Below, piece after piece: positions 42,007-53,186 of a DNA stretch of 64,000 bases (position 1 is its first letter; each line of letters starts with the position of its first letter). Origin of the DNA: Pictodentalium vernedei. Lineage: Eukaryota; Mollusca; Scaphopoda; Dentaliida; Dentaliidae. The stretch spans positions 394,993,217-395,057,216 of the forward strand of contig CM062294.1 in the NCBI GenBank assembly GCA_031216915.1. Direction: 5' to 3'. A model generated the notes under the pieces. That model made no database searches, was not told the DNA's origin, and saw nothing but the letters and a program-made list of their open reading frames with translations. Made by a program: the position numbers and the translations under genes.

Positions 42007-42745
42007 CTATACAATTGGAGAAGCGGCGTCCGATAAGTAAAGGAGATAACGATTCTGACCAATACACAAGCAAAAGTCACAGATATGTGCTGGCCAACAA
42101 AAGAGAACATCTACCAAATTAGGAATAAAAATATTCTTCCTGATGGTGGGACCATCCTCACCCGTATTACTCAAGTCGGCGAGAGGTGGTGAACCACAGA
42201 GATTAGCGTCAGAATGCAGGACAAGTCTAATGCGAAATTCATACTCCTTATCGGTCTTGTCAACATCAAGAACAACTCTTCCCGGCAATGCTAAAGCTTT
42301 GACATCATATAATCTCAGATTAATCACGGACAGAAAGCGGAAAAAGAAGGAACCCAGCTAACACTGGGCTTCCTGGTCAACTCGACTATTTGACGAGTTT
42401 GTAGGCGACAAGCATCGTCGCTCCCATTCCTTGGGTGACAATGACAATCTCACGATATTTCTGTTCATCCGACGGGACATAGAAATCTAAGGGATGGTGC
42501 TCTAAGCAGCGAGTGTCAAGTGGTTTGCTATTGGACCCAACAATACTAGCATTCCCGCGGATTGCCGCACTGGCATCATGGACTGTATGCACGGCGTGAT
42601 CAGAAATCTTCGTTGATAAATCGAGGTGTTCTTTCCTTTTTGCGAGACCATTGGGCTTCGCCCTGACTTGTATGGCCTTGTCATTACGCCTGCACTTTTC
42701 AGCAACACCTCGGTTTCGAAGCGTTGAAAAAATGTAAAGCATCAT
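42007..42745 (-). CDS. Two adjacent unassigned open frames (possible exon remnants)
   Basis: Minus-strand frames at 42745-42386 (119 codons) and 42327-42007 (106 codons) are separated by 58 bp. Both have mixed protein-like composition with no low-complexity runs. The first ends IVIVTQGMGATMLVAYKLVK; the second begins MINLRLYDVKALALPGRVVL. I recognise no family. The plus strand is also open for 72 codons at 42143-42361, so the strand is uncertain. No LINE, SINE or TIR features overlap. This is the best candidate stretch for a degraded or unknown protein-coding segment, but chance cannot be excluded. Confidence 0.2.
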
Positions 42746-43185
42746 CCGATGTCATGTATTATGAACTGTTTTACAAATCCACTTATTTTTGCATCCTTAG
42801 GTTGTAAATAGAACTAGTATTTTTTTTGCTCACCAAAAAATTGGTGGTGGACTGGTTGCGTCAATATATCAGCTGGTATGATACCTTGCTTTATCAGCTG
42901 TCTCTTGGCGCCTTGCCTAGACCTACATCGAGAACTAGAACTTCGATAACGCGGGGGTGAAGTCTAGCCCGGACGGCACATCACACCATTGTCATTTTGC
43001 CTTAGCACACGTAGGCCATAGCCAGGCTAGATACAACCGTCTCATGATAGGAATATTTCCGTTAGTGCTAGAAGACATGGTTATTTCCTGTTGTTTATAC
43101 ACATGACGTCACGATGTGTTCGTCACTAAGGCACGAGTGCCAGCACGGAAGGTTAGAACGCCTCTATGACATAGAATCCATCAGT

Positions 43186-43436
43186 TTAACCCTTTACCTA
43201 ACATGAAGAGCAGACGACACTTGCAAAGAACATTCTTGAATAACTATTCTTTTTCCATTTTTGTCTCAAAAACATAGGGGATGGCCCCTCGGTGGAACGA
43301 GCTCGACGAGCTCGTTCCAACGAGGGCTCATAACCTATGTTTTTGATACAAAAAATGAAAATATAATCAGAATTAAATGGCGATCTTTGAGAATAACGCT
43401 GGCCGGTTTCGGCCGTTTCGTTGGGTAAAGGGTTAA
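43186..43436. mobile_element. TTAA-flanked palindromic element, family P1, copy 7
   Basis: TTAA at 43186 and 43433. Ends CCCTTTACCTAACATGAAGA and TTCGTTGGGTAAAGGG. Hairpin ATAGGGGATGGCCCCTCGGT, GGAACGAGCTCGACGAGCTC and return. Complete. Confidence 0.88.
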
Positions 43437-44050
43437 AAAAATCTGTCTTATTTGTAGAATGTGACAGCTCTGACGTCTACTTGAAAAAAGAACAAAGACT
43501 AAACTCAGGTGTGATTGGTAAACATGTGCGACAGATCGATACGTAAACATAAAAATCTAAATGAAAATTGTCTCCCAATAGGCTATTTATTCGTATTTTT
43601 AAGAAACTGGTTGTATATTATCTGAAAAATACTCGCTTCAAAGTCAAAACTTGAGTGTTATAAAATCACTCATAAGTTTTAAAAAGTACAATCGCTGCAT
43701 ATATAACGGGTCTTGCTTAACCTTAAAATTATCGAGGCGACTGGGTGCGACAGACCCGGGGCTTATTACGCTGTTTCAGTGGCACTGTCAATAGGTAAAG
43801 GAAAACCTCAAAACGATGACCGTCCGTTTTAAATCAAGATTCACCGTCAGCATTCTACACGCAATAAATACAACACGCGATAAAATAAGAAGATAGTTCT
43901 TTTTTTATCAAATGCATGCTCTTGGTAGGAAAGACTTGCGGATGACTTTTCTCCCAATTTTTGTGTTGGGATATTTCCCAAATTCCCCAGTGAAACGAAC
44001 GGGGATAATTATCAATTGTAATTATCACTGATTTGAATAGAAGGAATTGA
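43437..44050. other. No gene seen
   Basis: A+T-rich sequence. The short open frame ending at 43335 belongs to the P1 element. Confidence 0.45.
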
Positions 44051-46485
44051 ACTGGATTCTCTATTTAACAATATACATGTTACAAAGCTTAAACAGAATA
44101 TTGTACAAACATTAACAATGATATCTGAATTTTTTTACATTACGTAAATAACATGCATATTTGAAGGAGGTAATATAGCCAGATTGGCTGTCTTCCCGTT
44201 ACCTCCTGAAAAAGTAAGGCTAGAATATGAATGACGAAAAATGGAAAATGAGGTGCGTTTATGAGACACAGTTTGGGGGGGGGGGGGCGGCAGCGATGAG
44301 TGGATATTTACATATATGTATCATACAAGATACTTTGTAGACTAGAATGCTTGCATTTCGTCCCCTTAATTCCAATGTGTTCTATGTGCCTACTGGCACA
44401 TAGAACACATTTGAACTCAGGGGACGATTTATTGACCGAGATCTTATGGTCATCACACAATTTGTATGTTTAGAGGCGGTTGCGATGGGTTGCACAGCCT
44501 GTGTCGAGCGGAGAAGATTCGGATAACTTGGCGGAACTTATCAAAATACCGTGAATGATGCGCTTTTTATGGCGGCACAAATACAACAGATTAGGATGTA
44601 CAGTTAGAACAGCAGGCAGAACGGACAGATTAAGCTGTAAAGTCACAGCGGTAATCAGGACATACAGGGTTACAGCAGCGGACTGAGTTAGGAAAGGATT
44701 CAAGTGAAATCTGGGTAACTTTTTCTTATAAATAACGATCTCGACGTAATAATTTTTATATTGTTGCTCCATAGTTTGGGAAATGATTGTGGTGGGAGTT
44801 TTTTTTAGAAGTCTGATTTTGGGATACCCCCTATTACTTTTTCTGTCTGTCTGGTTATTCTACCAGACTCACTGCAATAAGTCTAGCTGGAAGTGATTTG
44901 TAAAGCTTACTGGAAGGTTTCCATTGTGCCAATCGCACATAAAAGCTAACTCATTACCTTTGTGTAAGTCAGGAAATTTCAGTATTCTTTCATTCTTGAA
45001 TAGGGGATCTATGAGAATTGATTTTTTATTGTTAATAATGCGAAGAGCTAGTTTTTGTAGGAGAAAGTGCTAGAGCTTATTGCTGTCACTGGCACGACCC
45101 CGTGTGTGGATGAAGTATAACAAGTGGCTATGCACGACAGTAACATAAGGGTCTAAGCGCACTGTGGGGAAGGATTTTTTTACTCTATTTATAGCATATA
45201 TTGTCCTTGATATTTTAGATGCAATGGCCGTAATTCGATGCTTCAAGTTCACACATTCGTCAAAATAAATATCCAAGATTTCTACAGCTTTATTTTGTAT
45301 TTGTATCAGTATTTGAAACCCATCAAGTATGTTGTTGTTCATAACGAACCGTAAATTGGATTTATCAGTTTTAATATGTGAGGGGTTAAAGAATATATTT
45401 TGTTTTTTTCTGCGTAAATAGCAATGGACCTAGAATAGATCCCTTTGGAAGTCCTCATAATGTTTCTTGTAATTCCGATGCTGTTTCTTTGTATTTTACA
45501 ATCTGAGCCCGTCAGGCTGGCGAGGTAACTGCAGAATCACAAATTCGAAGAAGTCTAACTTACGGAGAAGTATATCGCGGTTAACAATGTCAAGTGCTTT
45601 TCGGAAATCCACAAATAGTGATAGCGCACAATCTTTCGTGGTTTTATAATAGTTTTTAGCAATATGTATAAGGAGATGCAGCATAGGATAAAAGGTGGAG
45701 TGACTTTTTCGAAAGCCAATACTGATGCTGGAATAGAATGAACTCTAGTGATATTAAGTTTTTCAAGTATTTTAGAGAAAACAGGTAATGCTAATTGGTC
45801 CTTAGTTATCGGCGTTTTGGGGATTACCAGATTTGTAAACAGGTTTTACTTTTGCAATTTTCATTTCGTCTGATACAATTCCCTTTAGAAATGAGAGGTT
45901 TATTATGTGAGTTAACAGATCTGCAATTCACTTATTACTTCTTGGATTAGTTTTGACAGATGTCATTGTAATCTTTTCTCTTTTGCTATTATTAATTTTG
46001 TTACAGATATTACTTCTTCCTTTGATACAGGAGCAACAAATATATTATTGGGATTACTATCAATTAGGAAATCAGAGAAATGTTTGCTGGAAGAGCCAAC
46101 GTTGTCATTTACTGTTTGGCCAATGCTAGAAAAGTAGCCGTTGAAGTGTTTAGCTATATCCACTGGGCTTGATTCCAGTTACCCATTTACAACAAATTTT
46201 GTCGGGGGATAAGATTGTTATCTGTTTTGTTAATTGCAGTACGGAGAACGTCCCAGGTTTTCTCATATTTTCTATTGTCATTCAAGATATTTTTATAATA
46301 CAATGCTTTAGCAGCTGGCTTTATTTCATTATAAATAACCCAACCTGTTTTGTACATGCCAGTGATGTCAGGCCACGGATGTTTCAATTTATTATGATAT
46401 AACTTGTTTTTATTCAGTGACGACTGGATGAGACCAATTGTCATCCAGGGTTGACATGGAATCTGAATGCAGTGGAGCAGCCACA
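44050..46485 (-). pseudogene. Decayed CR1/Jockey-like LINE with internal deletion
   Basis: Read from 46485 downwards: QPWMTIGLIQSSLNKNKLYH and KYEKTWDVLRTAINKT (pre-RT region); IAKHFNGYFSSIGQTVNDNV; FVAPVSKEEVISVTKLI; motif A SLFVDFRKALDIVNRDILL (about 45590-45630); motif B GLPKGSILGPLLF (about 45420-45460). This is joined directly to KKTKYIL, so the block with the catalytic ADD pair is deleted. Then DIYFDECVNLKHRITAIASK, THLLYFIHTRGRASDSNKL-type sequence and LALRIINNKKSIL. Many frameshifts and stops. The 3' UTR has a stem-loop AAGACAGCCAATCTGGCT at 44176-44196. The 3' end near 44050 is estimated from the related element at 57458. Confidence 0.85.
44365..44425. repeat. Small hairpin TGTGTTCTATGTGCC/GGCACATAGAACACA
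   Basis: A perfect 15-bp stem with a 4-base TACT spacer (about 44377-44410), flanked by GTCCCCTTAA-type and AGGGGAC strings that also pair imperfectly. It lies inside the decayed LINE's 3' region and may be a separate miniature insertion. Confidence 0.65.
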
Positions 46486-47195
46486 ACGTTCAGACAGCTG
46501 AGCTAGTTTTACAGTTCAGCCAACGTAAGGGTTACAAACAACCAGTGGTATTTCTCCCAAATAGCTTTTCAAATCTTATTTTCAAAATGCTCCCCTCAAA
46601 ATGACAAAACATGACGTATTATACCTCAATGGAATGAGATCGATGAGCTCGTTTCATTGAGGGATCTTACGCTATCGTAGACGTGATGATATGGAGGGGT
46701 ATGGGTGTCTCCCCAATCCCGATCAAGATTTTTAATATAAAATTTAAGCCTGAAACCATTGACAGTTGGATATGTCATACTCTAAGGTAGTAGATTTCAT
46801 GACATTTATACCATGCTCACCTGTGTTACTACCCGTGAAAAGTCGTATGTTAAATTTTAGCTTTCAATCCCACTACCGATGTAAAGCTTCTACTGCGGCT
46901 AAAATATTTTCAATGGGAATTTCATTACAAAAAATTTCCCTTTTCGTAGGAACTACATCAAACTTGGTGTTTGACATGACCCAATTTGCCGACTTCTATA
47001 CATTCACACTTCGCGATGTTTCACTCAAATATCCGACGTTTTGCGATACTATCTACTGCGTGCAATGACTCACTAAGTTTAAAATACCTGCAATTGAATA
47101 TTTAAAATAAACTTTAAAAATTGTTAATAATAATTTGACTGAAAAAGCAAGGTAAATTCAATCAACTTTGACGATGTGTCTAGCTGTCAATCAAG
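46486..47195. other. No gene seen; degenerate P-type palindrome and D1 fragment
   Basis: 46618-46680 contains TACCTCAATGGAATGAGATC, GATGAGCTCGTTTCATTGAG, a worn version of the P1/P2 core. 46690-46830 resembles the left part of repeat D1. The 100-codon frame at 46766-47068 runs across this and has no motif. Confidence 0.45.
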
Positions 47196-47399
47196 CATTC
47201 GCGTGCAGCCGGAAGTACTGCTGCCCCCGGCGCAGATGTAAACAAAAACAAAGCCATGTGTTCGATCGTCGGCTAATCGAAAATATCGTTTTTTATTATA
47301 TGCTTTTTTAAAAGATAGCGAGAAATTTTTAACCGATATTTTTCTGTATCTATCGTCACGATAGATATAAGGGAATATCCCTCTGTAGATTAATCGAAT

Positions 47400-47710
47400 C
47401 ACGCAAGAAAATTAGAATAAAATTACTCCGCCGACTAACGTACTTTTTATATGTCCTATACACGCAGCACCGGTAAATGTGTATTTTAGCTCGTCTCAAA
47501 GTAACAAAGTTAGTGTTGCGAATAGTCCAAAAAGGAGGTACAAGAAAATCCGACTCATCGATAGTGACAGTAACAGTGATTGACAAATATACTTAAAACA
47601 ATTTGAACATTTGAAAAATCCTCCTTCGTCCTTCATTGAACATTTTGTGAACTGTGTCATGTTTGCGTGCATCTTCGCAGTGCACTTTTGTTATTACTTT
47701 TGAATAAATG
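47400..47710 (+). other. Candidate 3'-terminal exon with NLS-like and acidic tail
   Basis: A plus-strand frame from 47413 to a TGA at 47580-47582 ends with NSPKRRYKKIRLIDSDSNSD. It has a basic cluster (KRRYKKIR) that could act as a nuclear localisation signal, followed by a Ser/Asp tail. It begins just after GAAAATTAG, a possible splice acceptor, and is followed about 120 bp later by an AATAAA (47703-47708). Together these could be the last exon and polyadenylation site of a host or transposon gene. The frame is only about 56 codons, so this is a suggestion rather than a call. Confidence 0.2.
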
Positions 47711-48000
47711 TGCCACCCATTGTTTTGGGGGGAATGTCATAAACCACTGTCACAGGCGTTCATTGATTTTGTGTGCGTAACTGACAATATAGCCATTTTC
47801 TAAGGGTATTTATGTGAAACTATTTTGTTGTGTGGTAGTTTGATTTTGAAATCGGGGCCAATAAGTAAATGGGTCAGCTGCGTCAGCTGATTTTTGTTGA
47901 CATTGTCATCATTTGCTCCACCTCCGGTTTTTGATTGCAATAAAAACACCACATTACCTCTTTTAATCGCAACAAAAACAACACAGCGCGTATAATAAAA
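47711..48000. other. No gene seen
   Basis: No recognised feature. Confidence 0.4.
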
Positions 48001-48005
48001 AGAAT

Positions 48006-48162
48006 ACCTACTATTTTTGAGTGAGTATCGGAATTATCTCATTCCTGGTTGCAAAGGAATTTAATTTTTCACTCGCGGCTTTCAGCCGCTCGTGAAAACT
48101 AATATTCCTTTGCAGCCATTCAGGAGATAATTCCGATACTCACTCAAAAACAGTAGGTATCC
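48006..48162. mobile_element. Fold-back element, arms about 75 bp
   Basis: AATACCTACTATTTTTGAGT, GAGTATCGGAATTATCTC and TGGTTGCAAAGGAATTT are matched in reverse by the right half, ending ACTCACTCAAAAACAGTAGGTATCC. The loop is short, within CTCGCGGCTTTCAGCCGCTCG. Arm identity is high with a few mismatches. No internal gene. This is a typical fold-back or MITE-like hairpin. Confidence 0.85.
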
Positions 48163-48235
48163 TCTATTTCTCCATTTAAAGTGACAAAGTCGATTATTTA
48201 TTAGGAGCATGATATAAATAAAACAAATAGGTACT

Positions 48236-48356
48236 AGGGTCGGTAATCAGATTTCAACCACTCGTAGAATAAGGGTTTTAACCACTCGGCAGAGCCTCGT
48301 GGTTAAACCCTTATCTTACGCGTGGTTTAGATCCGATTACCGGCCCAACTACCGAT
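48236..48356. mobile_element. Second fold-back palindrome, about 115 bp
   Basis: TAGGGTCGGTAATCAGATTT, CAACCACTCGTAGAATAAGG, GTTTTAACCACTCGGCAGAG face CTCGTGGTTAAACCC, TTATCTTACGCGTGGTT and GATCCGATTACCGGCCCA. The sequence is unrelated to the one at 48006, only about 75 bp away. Confidence 0.8.
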
Positions 48357-48364
48357 TTATTCTA

Positions 48365-48700
48365 TATACTCTGTGGTAGTAGATTTCATGACATTTTGCC
48401 TGTGGCTGTGACGTAACAGACATTAAGTGATTTTGGAACATTCTATGGGACGTTCAAACTGCAGTTAAAATTCCGTCCATTGAGTGCAACAAGACGCGAT
48501 CTGCAATGCTAAAGCATTGCAGATGGCACCTTGTTTCACTCACAAGACGATTTCCAACTCGAGAAGCCAGAGATTATATATTTCGAACAAATGGAGAGGG
48601 TGAATTCGGATTTCTTCAGACAATGAAATTTCAAGGGATAGCAGTTGGAAATTCTCACAGGGGAACAATTGGAAATTCAAAAAGAAGAGACAAACCCCAT
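48365..48700 (+). repeat. Dispersed repeat D1 with palindrome P5, copy 2
   Basis: It is colinear with 8310-8640. The P5 hairpin (48481-48545) reads GAGTGCAACAAGACGCGATC, TGCAATGCTAAAGCATTGCA and GATGGCACCTTGTTTCACTC. The 176-codon frame at 48506-49036 begins inside this repeat and runs into C-rich tracts, so it is not a gene. Confidence 0.72.
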
Positions 48701-49295
48701 GAACCCTCCAGTCACGTCCCTGTAAGGCATGTTTTGTTTCTGAAAACAAAAATGAATTATTTTTTTTTTAGTTCTTCGGGGCGGGGGTGGGGGACGGAAA
48801 AAAATTCCAGGAACAAAAGGTTTTTTTTAACTTTCGACATGTTAGACCGCCCAGTGACATCCCTTTCCCCACCCCCCCCCTTTTCGACGTTTTTTCCAAT
48901 CAATATCTGCCCCCCCCCCCTCCGCTTCCACAGTCCTAATCAGTATTCACTACAGTTTACAAAGTTGACTGGGTGGTCTCTGTATCTATATCGTTTTATC
49001 CACTATTATTTGTTCGCAGCCTTCAGAGGAAATTGATGGACATGTATTGAAAAACATCTGAAATATGTGATGAGTTTTTATGTAAGTTTGTGGTCTACAT
49101 ACTCGCAGTATTGGGGATTTACAGTTTGTATAATGGGGGCAAGGTTAATCAAGTAATGGCAGTTGATCCAATGTTGGAAAACGATTTTAGTTTCACCAAT
49201 CCTAACTACTAGAATTGAACTTGGAGTTGTCTGCCTCAGACTGCTTGTATTCATGGTAAACAAGCACAGACTATGAAATACCAAAATGTAACTAA

Positions 49296-50170
49296 CAATC
49301 ATATAGATTTTGGCCTGAAACCCACGAGAAACGGTACGTATGACATAATGTGTTCCGATTCCGTATCATATAGACGACTTTTTATGATTCCGTATCATAT
49401 AGATTCAACTTCCGGTAAACACCGCGCTATGACAAATAATATCATTATATGCAATGTTATTGCGCACTAAAATATGAAATTCAAAATTTTGACCACTTCC
49501 AACCCAATTTAAACTGAAAAACGGGGGAAACGGGCTTCATGTAACGGGATTGTTAGATAAATGTATTATCATGACCAAGTGCATGTCCTGTAATTTGTAT
49601 CAGATTCTCGGTCGTGTTTACAATCGGATCACAACTCGCCCTGACGGGCTCGTTGCGATCTGATTGTAAACGCGACCACGAATCTGACACAAATTACAGG
49701 ACATGCATTTGGTCATGATAATGTATATTTATCCCACAATCATATAGATTTTGGCCTGAAACCCACGAGAAACGGTACGTATCACATAATGTGTTCCGAT
49801 TCCGTATCATATTGACGACTTTTTCTGATTCCGTATCATATAGATTCAACTTCCGGTAAACACCGCGCTATGACAAATAATATCATTATATGCATTGTTA
49901 TTACGGATTAAAATATGAAATTCAAAATTTTGACCAATTCCAACCCAATTTAAACTGAAAAACGGGGGAAACGGGCTTCATGTGACGGGATTTTTAGATA
50001 AATGTATTATCATGACCAAATGCATGTCCTGTAATTTGTATCAGATTCTCGGCCGTGTTTACAATCGGATCACAACTCGCACTGACGGGCTCGTTACGAT
50101 CTGATTGTAAACACGACCTCGAATCTGATACAAATTACAGGACATGCACATGGTCATGATAATGTATATA
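49296..50170. repeat. Two tandem copies of a 440-bp unit, each ending in a long palindrome
   Basis: The unit starts CAATCATATAGATTTTGGCC at 49296 and again at 49736. In each copy the second part (about 49558-49730 and 49998-50165) is a palindrome of about 170 bp: CATGACCAARTGCATGTCC, TGTAATTTGTATCAGATTCT, GTGTTTACAATCGGATC and the reverse, around CTCGCMCTGACGGGCTCG. The first part has two close copies of GATTCCGTATCATATAGA. The two units are about 95 percent alike by eye. Confidence 0.88.
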
Positions 50171-50964
50171 TACCAATCTATTAATCAGGTTGCCCAGGTA
50201 GTGTACCACTAAATGTTTTGACACTTTGCCACTTATTAGAGCATGTGAATATAAAAATGCATGAATACTTCTATTCTCAGGTATTCTGTGGTTGAATGAC
50301 TTCTATTTTATTTAGTGAATTTGATTGGGTATAACTTTTCATTCTCTAAAGTTTTCTTTGGTTTGCACATGCAATTTATAGCGTGATGTTTCCTACAATT
50401 TTATTATTTTATTTCGAAAAAATAATGGTGAAAACGAGTGGAGTGACAGGAAGCAGACAAATCTATTATCAGTTTACTACCAACGACATTCAATAATTTT
50501 GAGTTTCTATCCACTGACCTATATTTAGTTCATGTTAGTGCACGGCCATGTCCGAAATCAGGAATGTCAGTTGAGAATAATCAGTCTGAAAGTGCACGGA
50601 AGTACATATATACCCTTGATACGCCCTGATAATAGGTCTATTCTGTTTTCATCTGGCGGTTCTGTTGGAGATATATATCAGATGTCGCAACTACAAACAA
50701 TGATGAATAAAAGGCTAAACAAGTTCAAACTGGTTGAAAAAAAGTAACTGATGACTCATTGAATGATTGCTGCAAATCTATAAAAATGACAAAATCAATA
50801 TTTATATGGATGTACCTGTCCTAAAAAAGCCTCTAAAATCATTAAAAGAATGAAAGGAAAAAAATGTTTAGACCATGAAAAAAACTGATTTTTGTCCGCC
50901 CCGACAACCCATTCCACCCCATCACACGTTTCTTGAAAAAAAATTGACCCCCCCCCCCCCCCCG
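50171..50964. other. No gene seen; C16 tract
   Basis: A C run lies at 50948-50963. The 71-codon frame at 50532-50747 shows no recognisable motif. Confidence 0.5.
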
Positions 50965-51023
50965 GTTATTCAAGAATTTTTTGCAAGTGTCGTCTGCTAC
51001 TCGTGCTAGGTATACAAGATTAA
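50965..51023 (+). repeat. Half copy of P1 (right arm)
   Basis: GTTATTCAAGAATTTT, GCAAGTGTCGTCTGC, then TCGTGCTAGGTATACAAGAT ending in TTAA. It starts at the same P1 position as the half copy at 2212. Confidence 0.7.
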
Positions 51024-51034
51024 CTAATCGTTTA

Positions 51035-51745
51035 GAGATGGGCGGTCTTGGTATTTTGAGTTCGGTGTCGGTTTCGGTATTTTTAAGAGGGGGGGGGGGG
51101 GGGGGGGGGGGGGTCTTATACATCGGGAGATTTGCTGATAGTACCAGAGAGGAATTCACATCAGGAAAAACAAAGTAAGTTGTAGAATCATTCTACCGCA
51201 ACACTCTAAATGACACTCCTAATAAGCTCTACAGTGGCATTCTTTTACAACCACAAATCATATCTGCAGTGATTTGAAAAGCAGACGACACTTGCAAAAA
51301 AAATTCTTGAACAACTAATTTTTTTCATTTTTATCTCAAAAACATAGGTTATGACCCCTCATTGGAACGAGCTCGACGAGCTCGTTCCAATGAGGGGTCA
51401 TAACCTATGTTTTTGAGAAAAAAAATGAAAAAATGATGAAAATTAACTGGCGATTTTTGAGAATAGCGCTGGCCGGTTTTGGCCGTTACGTTGGGTAAAG
51501 CTTTTGCGATCTCAAAGCATGTGCCCTGACCATGCCATCTACAGTACGCCCTGCTGACGATAGGCAAAAGACCTGGACAATGATTTCTAGTCAGGTCTTG
51601 GCTGACTTGAAATCACCCCTAAGCAATTGGACATGTTCAGGTTGTAGTTTAGTGGGAATTTAAAACAGCTGTTCCGTCCATTGAGGGTTAACAAAACTGA
51701 AAAAATATCAGTCACTTCTTTCATGAAAATGAACCGTACAGCTGT
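51035..51745 (-). repeat. Dispersed repeat F, inverted copy interrupted by a P1 element
   Basis: 51180-51275 matches the complement of 27125-27215, and 51501-51745 the complement of about 26820-27065 (for example CAAAACTGAAAAAATATCAG and CATGAAAATGAACC). 51035-51088 carries the GGTGTCGGTTTCGG end motif before a 25-base G run. Confidence 0.78.
51275..51500. mobile_element. P1 element, copy 8, ends trimmed
   Basis: The interior is typical P1 (AAAAGCAGACGACACTTGC at the left; AGCGCTGGCCGGTTTTGGCC and GTTACGTTGGGTAAAG at the right), with a perfect hairpin CATAGGTTATGACCCCTCAT, GGAACGAGCTCGACGAGCTC. The outermost TTAACCCTTTACC at the left and GGGTTAA at the right are missing. It sits inside repeat F, where about 50 bp of F are also lost. 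Confidence 0.85.
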
Positions 51746-53185
51746 TATCAAGCCCCAACGGGGACTTATCTTTATAATCGTTTATAATTTTGGTGCCCAT
51801 AGAAAGAGGAATCATATCCAAAGCCTTGGATATGTACCAGTAAAACGATGTTGTTTACCACAATTTACCACTGCTGCTCTTCCAGGTTTCCGTGAGGTGG
51901 ATTTCCGGGGCAGCAGGAACACTTTTCACGTAAATTCTTTCATGACAACTGACAATTAGTGGAATGCGAATACACGGACGAGTTTCCGGACACGAAATTA
52001 TTTACCGCGGTTTCCGAGCATTGGTCTTTCATCCTGAAATTAATGGAATCCTCCGTGTATAATGGTATTTGTGTTCTGACGAAGTGGAAATACAGAGTAA
52101 TGACAATTTACTGAATCTCACTCTGAGATTGTCGTCATGTGGATAATCAACATTAACAATAACGTTAAACACAGTTTGTTGTTATTCAAAAACATGTCCC
52201 TTGATAATATGTTATACGCACCACATTACCGACTGAACAAGTCATAATGGTAAATTATAACCGTTAACTGCAAGCATGCCGATGACAGAGGCGGATTGAC
52301 CCCGGATACCAGCCCGGGAAACCGACCAACAGGCGGGTATTCGAGTATCCATATTGGGGGTCGGGAGCACATATTTGTTTCGGTGGGTCCAAGCAAGTTT
52401 ATGCAACAGGCAGGTTTGGCGCCAAGGGGAGGTCAGGTGTGTGTGTGAGTGTGGGGGGGGGGGGGGGGCAAAAACCCCATCGGGAGGGTTAGCTCCCTCC
52501 CCTTTCCCCGTTGAGGAAAATGCAAACACCGTAGAGATAGAGGCAATACTCGGGTACACGTGCTCAATAGGAATAACCCGATGGATGAATAATCACTGTG
52601 GCATAGGCAGAGTTAACTATATTGCGAGAGTTCTATTTTAGTCCGATACCAGAAACTTTCTACACAATCACTGGTAGACACACATCTAGTCATCATGACG
52701 ATTGAAGTCTTGAGGTGTGGTGCCCCTCTCGCGATGATGGTGTCGGGTGGTGTTTTTGTTTCAACAAAACGAATTCGAAACATATGCTCCATAAGACGTT
52801 ATTTGGAGAGATTTTAAGGCTCAAACGGACGCCAGTTTACACAAAATGTGGTATGTTATCTGTAATTTCATTAACCAACGTCCTGTGCATACAGATCGTA
52901 GAGTTCGGGATGTTAAGGGCATGGAATTTTTAGGGGTGGATCATGCTAACCCCCCCCCCCCCCCCCTAGCCACTGCCGACCAGTCCATTTTAATGATCCA
53001 ACTGTCTCTAAAAGTGTACCCTCCGGCCAGTGGCAGTTCTAGACACATGCCCACAGATTTATGGCGTCCACTCCTAGATCACTGCTACTGACCTCTACTA
53101 CTACAAGTAGTATGGAAGTTATATCACCGCGACTGGACTCCACCATAACTTTGGCTCCCCCTGTAACTCCTGCTATTATTAATAC
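51746..53185. other. No gene seen; G16 and C18 tracts
   Basis: G run at 52453-52468 and C run at 52950-52967. Short frames are unremarkable. The overlapping 52242-52559 and 52354-52641 frames pass through the G run. Confidence 0.5.
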
Positions 53186-53186
53186 T

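Noticed and set aside
44176-44196. Histone mRNA 3' stem-loop
   Set aside because: The stem sequence GACAGCC/GGCTGTC does not fit the histone GGCTCTTTTCAGAGCC pattern, and it lies in LINE 3' UTRs.
48506-49036. 176-codon frame
   Set aside because: It starts inside dispersed repeat D1 and the P5 hairpin and runs through C-rich tracts; its counterpart at 8423-8700 does not keep the frame.
48481-50165. CRISPR array
   Set aside because: The direct repeats are two 440-bp units with long palindromes, without regular short repeat-spacer spacing, in a eukaryotic context.
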